A model generated the notes under the pieces. It saw only the letters and a list, made by a program, of their open reading frames with translations. It was not told the origin of the DNA and ran no database searches. The translations under genes were made by a program, and so were the position numbers. Below, piece by piece: positions 1-5,706 of a stretch of DNA of 17,954 bases. The stretch's first letter is position 1. Every line of letters starts with the position of its first letter. Source of the stretch: Patescibacteria group bacterium (GTDB taxonomy: Bacteria; Patescibacteriota; Minisyncoccia; Minisyncoccales; JASEJS01); contig JASEJS010000009.1 of NCBI GenBank assembly GCA_030016765.1, positions 1-17,954 of the forward strand, written 5' to 3'.

Positions 1-61
1 TTCTAACTTATTTTATTATTACAATGATATCTCTTCAAGAAAGGCTGTCAAGAGGCTTTTT

Positions 62-87
62 ACCTTCAAACTTTTTTGAGGTTTTTT
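62..87 (+). terminator. Candidate rho-independent terminator
   Basis: Bases 63-70 (one bulged T) can pair with 75-81 to form a 7-bp stem with a 4-nt loop, followed directly by six T residues at 82-87. It would end a plus-strand transcript entering from the left. No gene can be supported in bases 1-120; the short open frames there are too small to judge. The stem is AT-containing and bulged, so the call is tentative. Confidence 0.45.
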
Positions 88-119
88 CGTCTTGATTTGG
101 AGATTAAAACCCAACGAGC

Positions 120-148
120 TTGTAGTGTGGAGGTAAATTTGGTAAAAT
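120..148 (+). promoter_or_regulatory. Candidate sigma70 promoter for tRNA-Trp/pcm
   Basis: TTGTAG at 120-125 and TAAAAT at 143-148 are separated by 17 bp, placing a start near 155, about 13 bases before the tRNA. The -10 matches the consensus at 5 of 6 positions; the -35 matches only TTG. Position relative to the tRNA is the main support. Confidence 0.4.
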
Positions 149-167
149 GATAAAAAAGTTTAAATGA

Positions 168-238
168 GGGTCTGTAGTTAAATGGTATAATTTTGCTCTC
201 CAAAAGCAAAGTTCCCTGTTCGAATCAGGGCAGACCCG
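168..238 (+). tRNA. tRNA-Trp (anticodon CCA)
   Basis: A full cloverleaf folds. The acceptor stem GGGTCTG (168-174) pairs with CAGACCC (231-237). The anticodon stem TTGCT/AGCAA encloses the loop CTCCAAA, giving anticodon CCA. The T-arm is CCCTG/CAGGG around TTCGAAT. The discriminator is G238, as usual for bacterial tRNA-Trp. The 3' CCA is not encoded (CT follows), so a CCA-adding enzyme is needed. The open frame of the next gene runs back into this tRNA, but that part is not coding. Confidence 0.95.
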
Positions 239-264
239 CTATAGAAATAATAAAATTGAATTTG

Positions 265-945
265 ATGAGTTTAATTGATTCTCTAATTAACGAAGGCTGG
301 TTAAAAACTCCCAGAATTATTGAAGCTTTTCGAAAAATAAAAAGAGCTGATTTTTTGCCAGAAGATATTAAAAATTTAGCTGAACTAAACGAAGCCTTGC
401 CAATTGGTTTTGGCCAAACTATTTCTCAGCCTTTAGTGGTAGCTTTTATGATCGAAGAATTGAAACCTGAAAGTGGAGATAAAATTTTAGATGTCGGTTC
501 TGGCTCTGGCTGGACAAGCGCCCTTTTGGCCTATATTGTAAGCCAAAAGGGAAATCCGAAATTCGAAATCCGAAATCATAAACAAATTCAAAATTCTAAA
601 TTAAAAATTCCAAACGGAAAAGTAATTGCTGTTGAAGTTATCCCAGAATTAAAAGAATTTGGGGAGAAGAATGTTGCTAAATACAATTTTATCAAAAAAG
701 GAATAGTCGAATTCATCTGTGCCGATGGTTCAAAAGGATATGAAAAAGAAGCTCCTTTTGATAAAATCTTAGTTTCAGCGGCAGCTCGAGAATTTTATCC
801 AGCCTGGAAAGAACAATTAAAAATTGGGGGGAGAATTGTCGTTCCAATTGGCTCTTCAATTTGGGTAATTCACAAAAAATCAGAAAGAGAATTTATTGAG
901 CGTGAATATCCTGGCTTTGCCTTCGTCCCTTTAATAACCAAATAA
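265..945 (+). CDS. pcm: Protein-L-isoaspartate O-methyltransferase
   Basis: This is an SAM-dependent methyltransferase that repairs isoaspartyl residues in damaged cytoplasmic proteins. With the ATG at 265 it has 226 aa. It carries the family signature FGQTISQP (residues 49-56), SAM motif I LDVGSGSGW (75-83), the acidic post-I strand VIAVEV (120-125), a motif II-like stretch ICADG (151-155) and the late VPIG (193-196). The frame stays open upstream to a TTG at 193, but that lies inside tRNA-Trp, so the ATG 27 bases after the tRNA is preferred. No strong SD is visible, and co-transcription with the tRNA is likely. Residues 95-117 interrupt the normal spacing between motif I and post-I and come from a degenerate direct repeat in the DNA. 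The fold should tolerate a loop there. Family assignment is firm; activity of this variant is inferred. Confidence 0.9.
   Translation: MSLIDSLINEGWLKTPRIIEAFRKIKRADFLPEDIKNLAELNEALPIGFGQTISQPLVVAFMIEELKPESGDKILDVGSGSGWTSALLAYIVSQKGNPKFEIRNHKQIQNSKLKIPNGKVIAVEVIPELKEFGEKNVAKYNFIKKGIVEFICADGSKGYEKEAPFDKILVSAAAREFYPAWKEQLKIGGRIVVPIGSSIWVIHKKSEREFIEREYPGFAFVPLITK
546..620 (+). repeat. In-frame degenerate repeat inserted in pcm
   Basis: GAAATCCGAAAT occurs twice (551-562 and 565-576), followed by AT-rich near-repeats of AAATTC/AAAATT up to about 615. It is translated as a polar, basic stretch of about 23 residues between SAM motifs I and post-I, a site not normally extended in this family. Confidence 0.6.
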
Positions 946-961
946 ATCTTTCACATAATCC

Positions 962-989
962 TCATTATTTTGCCATGGCAAATTAATGA
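962..989. repeat. 28-bp palindrome between pcm and mltG
   Basis: The arms TCATTATTTTGCCA (962-975) and TGGCAAATTAATGA (976-989) are reverse complements at 13 of 14 positions; the single mismatch lies in the AT tract. It sits in the 5' flank of mltG. It resembles the palindromes at 3235, 9262 and 17495 in length, in the run of T before the centre and in the short or absent loop. Confidence 0.65.
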
Positions 990-1014
990 AGAAACTTATT
1001 TTGTTATACCTAAT

Positions 1015-1935
1015 ATGTTGGAGAAAGAAGAAATTTTAATTTTTCTTATTTTTTTACTAATCTTCCCAGGTTTTATTTGGCAAGGAATTTATTTACCTAA
1101 GGATCAGAGTTCCTCTGAAGAAAAGTTATTTCGAATTGAAAGAGGAGAAAATCTCTTTCAAATTGCCAAAAATTTGGAGGAAGAAGATTTAATTAAAAGT
1201 AAATTTTGGTTCAATTTTTATATATTAATGAAAGGAGCTCAAAGAAAACTTCAAGCCGGGGATTATCTTTTTAATTCCTCAATGAGTGTTGGAGAAATTA
1301 CCAAAAAAATTATTTCCGGAGATATAGCCAAAGAAAAAATTACCATCATTGAGGGCTGGGATTTAAAACAAATCGGCTCTTATTTGGAAAATAAAGGAAT
1401 AGCTGGGGCAGAAGAATTGGATAAAAAGAGGCCAGAATTAGAAGGCTATCTTTTTCCTGATACTTATTGGATAAAAAAGGGAGAAAGTTTGGAAGAAATT
1501 ATAGAGAAAATGAAAGCTAATTTTCAAAAAAAGACCAAAGGATTAAAAATAACTCCAGAAATTTTAATTATGGCTTCTTTGCTGGAAAAAGAAGTGAAAA
1601 CTAAAGAAGATAAAGAATTAGTTTCTGGAATTTTATGGAAAAGATTAGAAAATAACATTCCCCTCCAAGTCGATGCCACCATTACCTATATTACTGGGAA
1701 AAAAACTATAAGAATTTCTAAAGAGGATATCCAAATTGATTCTCCTTATAATACTTATAAATATTTAGGATTACCAAAAGGTCCGATTTGCAATCCTGGT
1801 CTTGAAAGTATTTTGGCTTCGATATATCCTAAAGATAGCCCATATTGGTATTATTTATCAGTACCAGGAGGGAAAACAATTTTTAGTGAAACTTTAGAAG
1901 AACATAATATTGCTAAAGCTAAATATTTAAAATAA
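1015..1935 (+). CDS. mltG: Endolytic murein transglycosylase MltG (YceG family)
   Basis: This membrane-bound lytic transglycosylase cleaves nascent glycan strands and sets their length. With ATG 1015 it has 306 aa: a short cytoplasmic start, one membrane helix (about residues 7-25), a LysM-like region (about 37-105) and the YceG catalytic domain. Family marks are LEGYLFPDTY (142-151), SLLEKE (188-193) with E191 in the place of the catalytic glutamate, the QVDATITY stretch (218-225), and PYNTYKYLGLP with its following PICNPG near the C-terminus. An upstream in-frame TTG at 970 lies in the 962-989 palindrome and is rejected as the start. The gene follows pcm by 69 bases and precedes the DJ-1-like gene by 3 bases, suggesting one transcript. 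It works in peptidoglycan synthesis alongside the ftsI cluster later in the window. Confidence 0.92.
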   Translation: MLEKEEILIFLIFLLIFPGFIWQGIYLPKDQSSSEEKLFRIERGENLFQIAKNLEEEDLIKSKFWFNFYILMKGAQRKLQAGDYLFNSSMSVGEITKKIISGDIAKEKITIIEGWDLKQIGSYLENKGIAGAEELDKKRPELEGYLFPDTYWIKKGESLEEIIEKMKANFQKKTKGLKITPEILIMASLLEKEVKTKEDKELVSGILWKRLENNIPLQVDATITYITGKKTIRISKEDIQIDSPYNTYKYLGLPKGPICNPGLESILASIYPKDSPYWYYLSVPGGKTIFSETLEEHNIAKAKYLK

Positions 1936-1938
1936 AAG

Positions 1939-2613
1939 ATGATTATTTTAAATCCCAAAGCAAGAATTATTGCCTTTTTAGGAATTTTTATTATAGTATT
2001 ATTAATAGGGCTATGGGCATTTCAAACTTTAAAATCAATAGAAATGCTTGGCCAAACATTATTTCTTATTATGCCAAATTTAGAAGGAAAAAAGATAGTT
2101 TTCATTGTTGCCTTTCGAGATTTTAGAGATGAGGAATATTTTAGGCCAAAAGAAATTTTAGAAAGAGCAGGAGCTGAAATAAAAACCGCCAGCACCAAAA
2201 TTGGTCAGGCTATTGGAGCAGATGGGGGAGAAGTGAAAGTGGATCTTACCCTTGAGGATTTAAAAGTCTCTGATTTTGAGGCAGTAGTTTTTATTGGTGG
2301 TCCAGGGGCAATCAAATATTTGGATAATGAAAAAAGTTATCGAATCGCTAAAGAGACAGTCAAAATTAATAAAGTTTTGGCAGCAATTTGTATTTCTCCC
2401 ACCATTCTGGCCAAAGCTGGAGTTTTAAAAGGAAAGAAAGCAACAGTTTGGTCAAGTCCGTTAGATAAAAGCCCAGTTAAAATCTTAAAAGAAAATGGAG
2501 CAATTTATCAAGATGAATTGGTAGTAGTTGATGGAAAGATTATCACTGGAAATGGCCCGGCAGCGGCTGAGAAATTTGGAATGAAAATTGTTGAAGCCTT
2601 GACAGAGAAATAG
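1939..2613 (+). CDS. DJ-1/PfpI family protein with N-terminal membrane anchor
   Basis: The protein has 224 aa: a hydrophobic helix at about residues 10-28, then a DJ-1/PfpI (class I glutamine amidotransferase-like) domain from about 50 to the end. Visible family features are KKIVFIVAFRDFRDEE (51-66), with the acidic residue expected near the nucleophile; VVFIGGPGA (116-124); the nucleophile elbow AAICISP (148-154) with Cys151; and the late ITGNGPAAA (202-210). The residue after the Cys is Ile rather than the common His/Gly. Members include deglycase/glyoxalase-like, chaperone and peptidase proteins, so the exact activity cannot be read. The membrane anchor would hold the domain at the membrane. 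The start lies 3 bases after mltG, so it is probably in the same operon. The rplJ promoter's -35 box lies in its last codons. Confidence 0.85.
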   Translation: MIILNPKARIIAFLGIFIIVLLIGLWAFQTLKSIEMLGQTLFLIMPNLEGKKIVFIVAFRDFRDEEYFRPKEILERAGAEIKTASTKIGQAIGADGGEVKVDLTLEDLKVSDFEAVVFIGGPGAIKYLDNEKSYRIAKETVKINKVLAAICISPTILAKAGVLKGKKATVWSSPLDKSPVKILKENGAIYQDELVVVDGKIITGNGPAAAEKFGMKIVEALTEK

Positions 2614-2626
2614 CAAAGAATAAAAT
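2599..2626 (+). promoter_or_regulatory. Sigma70 promoter of the rplJ-rplL operon
   Basis: TTGACA (2599-2604, perfect -35) is followed after 16 bp by TAAAAT (2621-2626, 5 of 6 for -10). The predicted start near 2633 coincides with the first base of the L10 leader stem, which supports both calls. The -35 lies inside the 3' end of the DJ-1-like gene. Confidence 0.75.
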
Positions 2627-2632
2627 TAAATT

Positions 2633-2708
2633 GCCGTAGACAATGGGCATTTTTGTAAGTCCCATCGAGGCAAAATTTTTGTCTGCGGCAGCAGGCATTT
2701 TTAATTAT
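2633..2708 (+). promoter_or_regulatory. Ribosomal protein L10 leader RNA
   Basis: The leader folds as the known L10 leader. Outer stem GCCGTAGAC (2633-2641) pairs with GTCTGCGGC (2681-2689), 9 bp with one G-U. Inner hairpin ATGGG (2643-2647) pairs with CCCAT (2661-2665). The CGAGG segment (2666-2670) sits at the junction, as in the Firmicutes L10 leaders I know. In the known system the L10-L12 complex binds here and represses its own operon. A small alternative hairpin CTGC/GCAG (2683-2694) followed by TTTTT (2698-2702) overlaps the 3' strand of the outer stem and could give attenuation; that part is weak. The open frame of rplJ extends back to 2643 but is structural RNA there. Confidence 0.75.
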
Positions 2709-3233
2709 ATGGCTTTAACTAAAGAGCGAAAAAAGAAAATCATTGAAGATTTAATAGAAAAAATTAAGAAAAAAAAGGCTTTGATTTTTGTTAATTTTAG
2801 TGGGCTGAAAGTAAAAGATCTTTCTGAATTAAGAAAAGAATTAAAAAAAGTTAGCAGTGAATTCAAAGTGGCTAAGAAAACCTTATTGAATTTGGCTTTA
2901 AAAGAAAAAAAATTAAAAATTGAGCCTAAAAAGTTAATAGGAGAAATTGCCTTAGTTTTTGGATATAAAGATGAGATTTCTCCAGCTAAAGTTGTTTATA
3001 ATTTTTCAAAAACTAATCCCAATCTAAAAATCTTAGGTGGATTTATTGAAGATAAATATCAAGAAGCAGAAGAGATAATTGGTTTAGCTCAACTTCCTAC
3101 CAGAGAGGAACTTTTAACAGAATTATTAGGGAGTATCTCAGCTCCAATATCAAATTTTATAAATGTTTTAAGAGCTAATTTGAAAAACTTTGTTTATATT
3201 CTTTCTCAAATAAAGGTCAATCAACAAAATTAA
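2709..3233 (+). CDS. rplJ: Large ribosomal subunit protein L10 (uL10)
   Basis: L10 forms the base of the ribosomal stalk and carries L7/L12 dimers. With ATG 2709 it has 174 aa starting MALTKERKKK. The N-terminal domain carries the family segments ALIFVNFSGLKV and ELRKELKK, followed by the FKVAKKTLLNLALKE helix. The C-terminal helix (about residues 142-174), which docks L12, is present. The frame is open 66 bases further upstream, but that segment folds as the L10 leader and is excluded. No clear SD lies just before the ATG, in keeping with control by the leader. rplL follows, separated by a 38-bp palindrome. Confidence 0.95.
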   Translation: MALTKERKKKIIEDLIEKIKKKKALIFVNFSGLKVKDLSELRKELKKVSSEFKVAKKTLLNLALKEKKLKIEPKKLIGEIALVFGYKDEISPAKVVYNFSKTNPNLKILGGFIEDKYQEAEEIIGLAQLPTREELLTELLGSISAPISNFINVLRANLKNFVYILSQIKVNQQN

Positions 3234-3234
3234 T

Positions 3235-3272
3235 TATAATACATTTTTCACGACCGTGAAAAATGTATTATA
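3235..3272. repeat. 38-bp perfect palindrome between rplJ and rplL
   Basis: Arms TATAATACATTTTTCACG (3235-3252) and CGTGAAAAATGTATTATA (3255-3272) are perfect reverse complements of 18 bp around AC. As RNA it would form a stable hairpin ending 5 nt before the rplL ATG. An in-frame ATG at 3263 lies inside the right arm. It is placed where stalk stoichiometry (one L10 to several L12) could be tuned, but the same kind of palindrome appears elsewhere in the window, which points to a repeat element. Confidence 0.85.
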
Positions 3273-3277
3273 TTAAC

Positions 3278-3706
3278 ATGGTGGAGGAAAAAAAAGAAAA
3301 ACCTGAGGAAAAAATAAAAGTGCCAGAAAAGTTTAAAAATTTGGTAGAAGAAATTGAGAAAATGAGCGTTTCAGATTTAGCTGAGTTAGTGAAAATTTTA
3401 GAAAAAAAGTTTAGTGTTTCAGCTCAGGCTCCGGTAGCTGCTCCTGCTCCTACTGTCGCTCCATCTGCTGCTCCAGCTGAAGAAAAGACTGTGTTTAATA
3501 TTGAGTTAAAGGAAGTTGGAGAGAAAAAGATTGAGGTAATCAAAGCAGTTAGAGATATTACTCAAAAAGGATTGAAAGAAGCCAAAGACTTAGTGGATGC
3601 CGCAGCTTCCAGTCCTCAGATTATCAAAGAAAATGTCAAAAAAGAGGAAGCTGAAGAAATTAAAAAGAAATTGGAAGCAGCTGGAGCCAAAGTAGAGTTG
3701 AAATAA
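3278..3706 (+). CDS. rplL: Large ribosomal subunit protein L7/L12 (bL12)
   Basis: This is the stalk protein that recruits and activates translational GTPases. With ATG 3278 it has 142 aa, somewhat longer than the usual 120-130. The N-terminal dimerisation helices (to about residue 52) contain EKMSVSDLAELVKILE. An Ala/Pro-rich hinge runs from about 50 to 70. The C-terminal domain (about 73-142) has the typical FNIELKEVG, KIEVIKAVR, LKEAKDLVD and AAGAKVELK. An alternative in-frame ATG at 3263 lies in the palindrome arm. No SD is visible, so translation may be coupled to rplJ or depend on the hairpin. A terminator hairpin starts at its stop codon. Confidence 0.95.
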   Translation: MVEEKKEKPEEKIKVPEKFKNLVEEIEKMSVSDLAELVKILEKKFSVSAQAPVAAPAPTVAPSAAPAEEKTVFNIELKEVGEKKIEVIKAVRDITQKGLKEAKDLVDAAASSPQIIKENVKKEEAEEIKKKLEAAGAKVELK

Positions 3707-3742
3707 AAAAAGAGGGTCTTAATTAGGCGCCCTCAGCCTTTT
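3705..3742. terminator. Shared terminator between rplL and the convergent DHH-like gene
   Basis: GAGGG (3712-3716) pairs with CCCTC (3730-3734). Read on the minus strand the stem is followed at once by seven T residues (complement of 3705-3711), a convincing terminator for the minus gene, whose stop codon is inside the loop. Read on the plus strand the T run (3738-3742) starts 4 bases after the stem, so it may also end the rplJ-rplL transcript. Confidence 0.7.
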
Positions 3743-4964
3743 TATGTAAATAGAATGCTATTCTTTCTGTTTTCCACCGCACCCAATTGAACGGCTGAAA
3801 AATCACTGATTTTACTGCAATTTCTCTCAAAATTTCCATCGGAATCTTACTCACTGGCACATCCGGGGCAGCGATTGAGCCATTGAGAATGAATCGTCCT
3901 GGTTCCTTCTTTTTACCGGGGATTACTGGAGCCTTGAAGTAATACCACTCCGGTATTCCTTCAACATATTCTGCTTTTCTGAGATCAGCTTTTGGGAGTT
4001 CTCGTCGTTGGATTAAACATTCTTCTAATCTAATCATTGAAACAAGTGTTTCAATGATTGAATCACTGATTCTTTCAGTATCGAAGAAAATCTGGGTGTG
4101 GCCATTAGTATTTCTCTGGATTGTTATTAATGCCTTCTGTTCATTTCTGGCGGCATCTTTAAATCTGGGATTATCACTGAAATCAGCAACAATTGTTTCT
4201 CCTTTCACCACCGTTTTCCAGGCATTTCTAGCTTCAATCATCGCTGTGAGATAATTGAGTGAATCTTCGTATTCCACTTCTAAGAGTTTGAAGATAAACT
4301 CTTTACCTTTTTCTCCTTCCACTGCTAAAATCTCTGCAATATCGAATGGTCTTTCGAATCTGGGATTACTGAGATTGTTAATGTATTGCTGGAATTTTGG
4401 TAAATTAACTTTCTTTGTGCTCAAGAATTCCTTGATTAACTGCTGAGTAGCGGCATTGTCTCTTGTTAACTTTTGTTCAGAAAATTTTATGCCATCTTCT
4501 ACAATTCTTGTGCCCATTTTTACAATTTCCTCATCAGCTATTCTTGTTCGTTGCATACATTTGATCAAGTCAGGGGCATCAAATGGTGATGATATTCCCT
4601 GGAGATCACTCCGCTGAACTATGTTGATTAGCCGTTTAATTGCTGGTTCTTTCGAGATACCCAGTTTCTGTGCGACAAGTGACGTGCTGGTTTCTGTTCG
4701 TTGGTTTCTTCCATGATGGTCAAACTCTCCTCTGCCTCGATCTACTATAGTGATACCCATTAAGGCAGCGGACTCTAAATTTTCATCGCCCCCTTTGAGA
4801 AAAATATCTACTTTATCTTTTCTCAAAAGGGTCAAGGCAGCTATGGCATCGAGATCGGGTGCGGTGTGAGTTCCAATCTGACGGTGAGCCTGGTCTTTCA
4901 TTCCTGCTTCGCTTCGGCTCTCTACAGGCGAAGCTACTCTTCCTTCAACCCAGCCATTTTTCAT
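3723..4964 (-). CDS. DHH/MYG1-like phosphoesterase family protein
   Basis: The protein has 413 aa. Near the N-terminus it has HTAPDLDAIAAL (residues 33-44), matching the H-x-x-P-D-x-D-A motif of DHH phosphoesterases and family II pyrophosphatases. Further on, GEFDHHG (79-85) matches the DHH motif, with flanks most like the MYG1/UPF0160 group. The first about 110 residues are thus a metal-binding phosphoesterase-type core; the rest is not recognised. Substrate is unknown; MYG1 homologues are nucleases. The start at 4964 has SD-like AGAGGTGAG 6 bases upstream. An internal Met at 4901 is possible, since the first 21 residues overlap an inverted repeat. Base composition is less AT-rich than neighbours in places (28 G/C of 60 at 3901-3960), hinting at a different origin. 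It has its own promoter and terminator. Confidence 0.75.
   Translation of the reverse strand: MKNGWVEGRVASPVESRSEAGMKDQAHRQIGTHTAPDLDAIAALTLLRKDKVDIFLKGGDENLESAALMGITIVDRGRGEFDHHGRNQRTETSTSLVAQKLGISKEPAIKRLINIVQRSDLQGISSPFDAPDLIKCMQRTRIADEEIVKMGTRIVEDGIKFSEQKLTRDNAATQQLIKEFLSTKKVNLPKFQQYINNLSNPRFERPFDIAEILAVEGEKGKEFIFKLLEVEYEDSLNYLTAMIEARNAWKTVVKGETIVADFSDNPRFKDAARNEQKALITIQRNTNGHTQIFFDTERISDSIIETLVSMIRLEECLIQRRELPKADLRKAEYVEGIPEWYYFKAPVIPGKKKEPGRFILNGSIAAPDVPVSKIPMEILREIAVKSVIFQPFNWVRWKTERIAFYLHKKAEGA
4032..4059. repeat. 28-bp palindrome inside the DHH-like gene
   Basis: Arms AATCATTGAAAC (4032-4043) and GTTTCAATGATT (4048-4059) are perfect 12-bp reverse complements around AAGT. It is in frame and encodes an unremarkable helix-like stretch. 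Similar in size to the palindromes at 962, 3235, 9262 and 17495, but without the central T tract, so membership of that set is uncertain. Confidence 0.55.
4906..4934. repeat. Inverted repeat in the 5' coding end of the DHH-like gene
   Basis: GCTTCGC (4906-4912) and GCGAAGC (4928-4934) are reverse complements with a 15-bp spacer. It is GC-rich against its surroundings and lies in the N-terminal 21 residues that precede the conserved domain, so it may be an inserted repeat that was absorbed into the reading frame. Confidence 0.5.
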
Positions 4965-5010
4965 TTTTTTCTCACCTCTCTATTTTTTTAATTTGTAACG
5001 AGCTATTTAT

Positions 5011-5038
5011 ATTATAGCAATTCTTCAAAATTTGTCAA
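5011..5038 (-). promoter_or_regulatory. Consensus sigma70 promoter of the DHH-like gene
   Basis: On the minus strand TTGACA (complement of 5033-5038) and TATAAT (complement of 5011-5016) are both perfect and 16 bp apart. Transcription would start near 5004, giving a leader of about 40 nt ahead of the SD and ATG at 4964. Confidence 0.85.
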
Positions 5039-5097
5039 GGATTACGGGAACAATTATTCTCTGAAATGATAATCCTTAATTTGAGCTTCAGTGGAGA

Positions 5098-5121
5098 TAA
5101 AAAAGCCTCCAAAAAGAGGCT
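5098..5121 (-). terminator. Rho-independent terminator after the Cys-rich gene
   Basis: On the minus strand AGCCTC, a 6-nt loop TTTTTG and GAGGCT are followed by a run of T (complement of 5099-5104). It lies about 65 bases past the stop of the 109-aa gene and upstream of the next gene's promoter, so each gene is its own transcript. Confidence 0.85.
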
Positions 5122-5185
5122 CTAGTATTTTTGAAGTGCCGTTTGGGACTGATTTTGGACCTTCTGGAACGAGAGTTCTAAAAGT

Positions 5186-5515
5186 TTACCATTTGCTTTC
5201 TTTTAGTAAGCATTTTCCTTGCTCTCTGTCTTTCGCCCAGCTAGCAAGATCGGGATATAGGTTTACAGATTTTGGTGTACAGCATATTCCATTTCGGTAA
5301 TACCTGCAAGAGCGACAGACTTCATATTTGGTCTTCGTTTCTTTTTCCTCAGACTGCTTTTTTTGGAAAAGTTGTATTACTTTCTTCACTGATCCCAGCT
5401 TAATGGGTTTACTGCGCTTGGCATTCTCTGCAGCTAAAATATCCTCTACTGTAAGCGTTCCGTTTCTTAGTCCCTCTCTATATTCCCACATCCATTTTGG
5501 TACTTTATTACCCAT
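5186..5515 (-). CDS. Hypothetical small Cys-rich protein (possible metal-binding knuckle)
   Basis: Not recognised as a named family. It has 109 aa, with a basic N-terminal half (TVEDILAAENAKR, then a Lys/Glu-rich helix about residues 43-64) and a C-terminal Cys cluster: CRSC (67-70), GICC (76-79) and a lone Cys102. CxxC plus CC plus C suits a zinc or iron-sulfur knuckle; that is inference. No signal peptide or membrane helix is seen, so it is probably cytoplasmic. The start is decided by a textbook SD (AAAGGAGGT, complement of 5523-5531) before the ATG. It has a near-consensus promoter and terminator, so it is a single-gene transcript. Its leader of about 120 nt is strongly structured and covers part of the SD, so control by the leader is likely. 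Confidence 0.8.
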   Translation of the reverse strand: MGNKVPKWMWEYREGLRNGTLTVEDILAAENAKRSKPIKLGSVKKVIQLFQKKQSEEKETKTKYEVCRSCRYYRNGICCTPKSVNLYPDLASWAKDREQGKCLLKESKW

Positions 5516-5520
5516 CTTAC

Positions 5521-5631
5521 ACCTCCTTTATGTGATGAGAGATGGCTGCTAGCTTTAGATTAAGTAAAACAGAAATTGAAGCTAATAACCATTTTCCATC
5601 ACATAAAGGTTTTCTCCTTTCCTCTTTATGT
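5521..5631 (-). promoter_or_regulatory. Structured 5' leader that masks the SD of the Cys-rich gene
   Basis: In the minus-strand mRNA, CCTTTATGTGATG (complement of 5597-5609) pairs perfectly over 13 bp with CATCACATAAAGG (complement of 5525-5537), and the latter includes the first bases of the SD AAAGGAGGT. A second stem above it joins 5580-5592 with 5542-5554, 12 of 13 pairs counting G-U. The strand at 5601-5608 can instead pair with ACATAAAG upstream (complement of 5624-5631), freeing the SD. A decoy SD AAAGGAG (5614-5620) precedes ATG-TGA and a possible 5-codon frame MENGY (5599-5582). No known riboswitch class is recognised. Confidence 0.65.
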
Positions 5632-5645
5632 TAAAGAACTATATA

Positions 5646-5674
5646 ATGATAGCATATCTGATTTTGACTGTCAA
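5646..5674 (-). promoter_or_regulatory. Sigma70 promoter of the Cys-rich gene
   Basis: On the minus strand a perfect -35 TTGACA (complement of 5669-5674) and TATCAT (complement of 5646-5651, 5 of 6) are 17 bp apart, with a start near 5640. It lies just past the stop of the 656-aa gene. Confidence 0.8.
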
Positions 5675-5706
5675 ATAGGGAGCATAAGTTCATATGTTAA
5701 AATGTT

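Noticed and set aside
1..80. C-terminal end of an upstream gene (frame 2, stop at 77-79)
   Set aside because: Only about 25 codons are visible, with no recognisable motif, and the stop falls in the terminator-like hairpin.
193..264. Extended N-terminus of pcm from a TTG start
   Set aside because: It lies mostly within tRNA-Trp, and the ATG at 265 gives a normal protein start.
2643..2708. Extended N-terminus of rplJ
   Set aside because: The segment folds as the L10 leader RNA, and MALTKERKKK at 2709 is a typical L10 start.
3723..5515. Insertion sequence or prophage fragment
   Set aside because: No transposase, integrase or phage-like protein and no flanking terminal repeats are seen; each gene has its own normal promoter and terminator.
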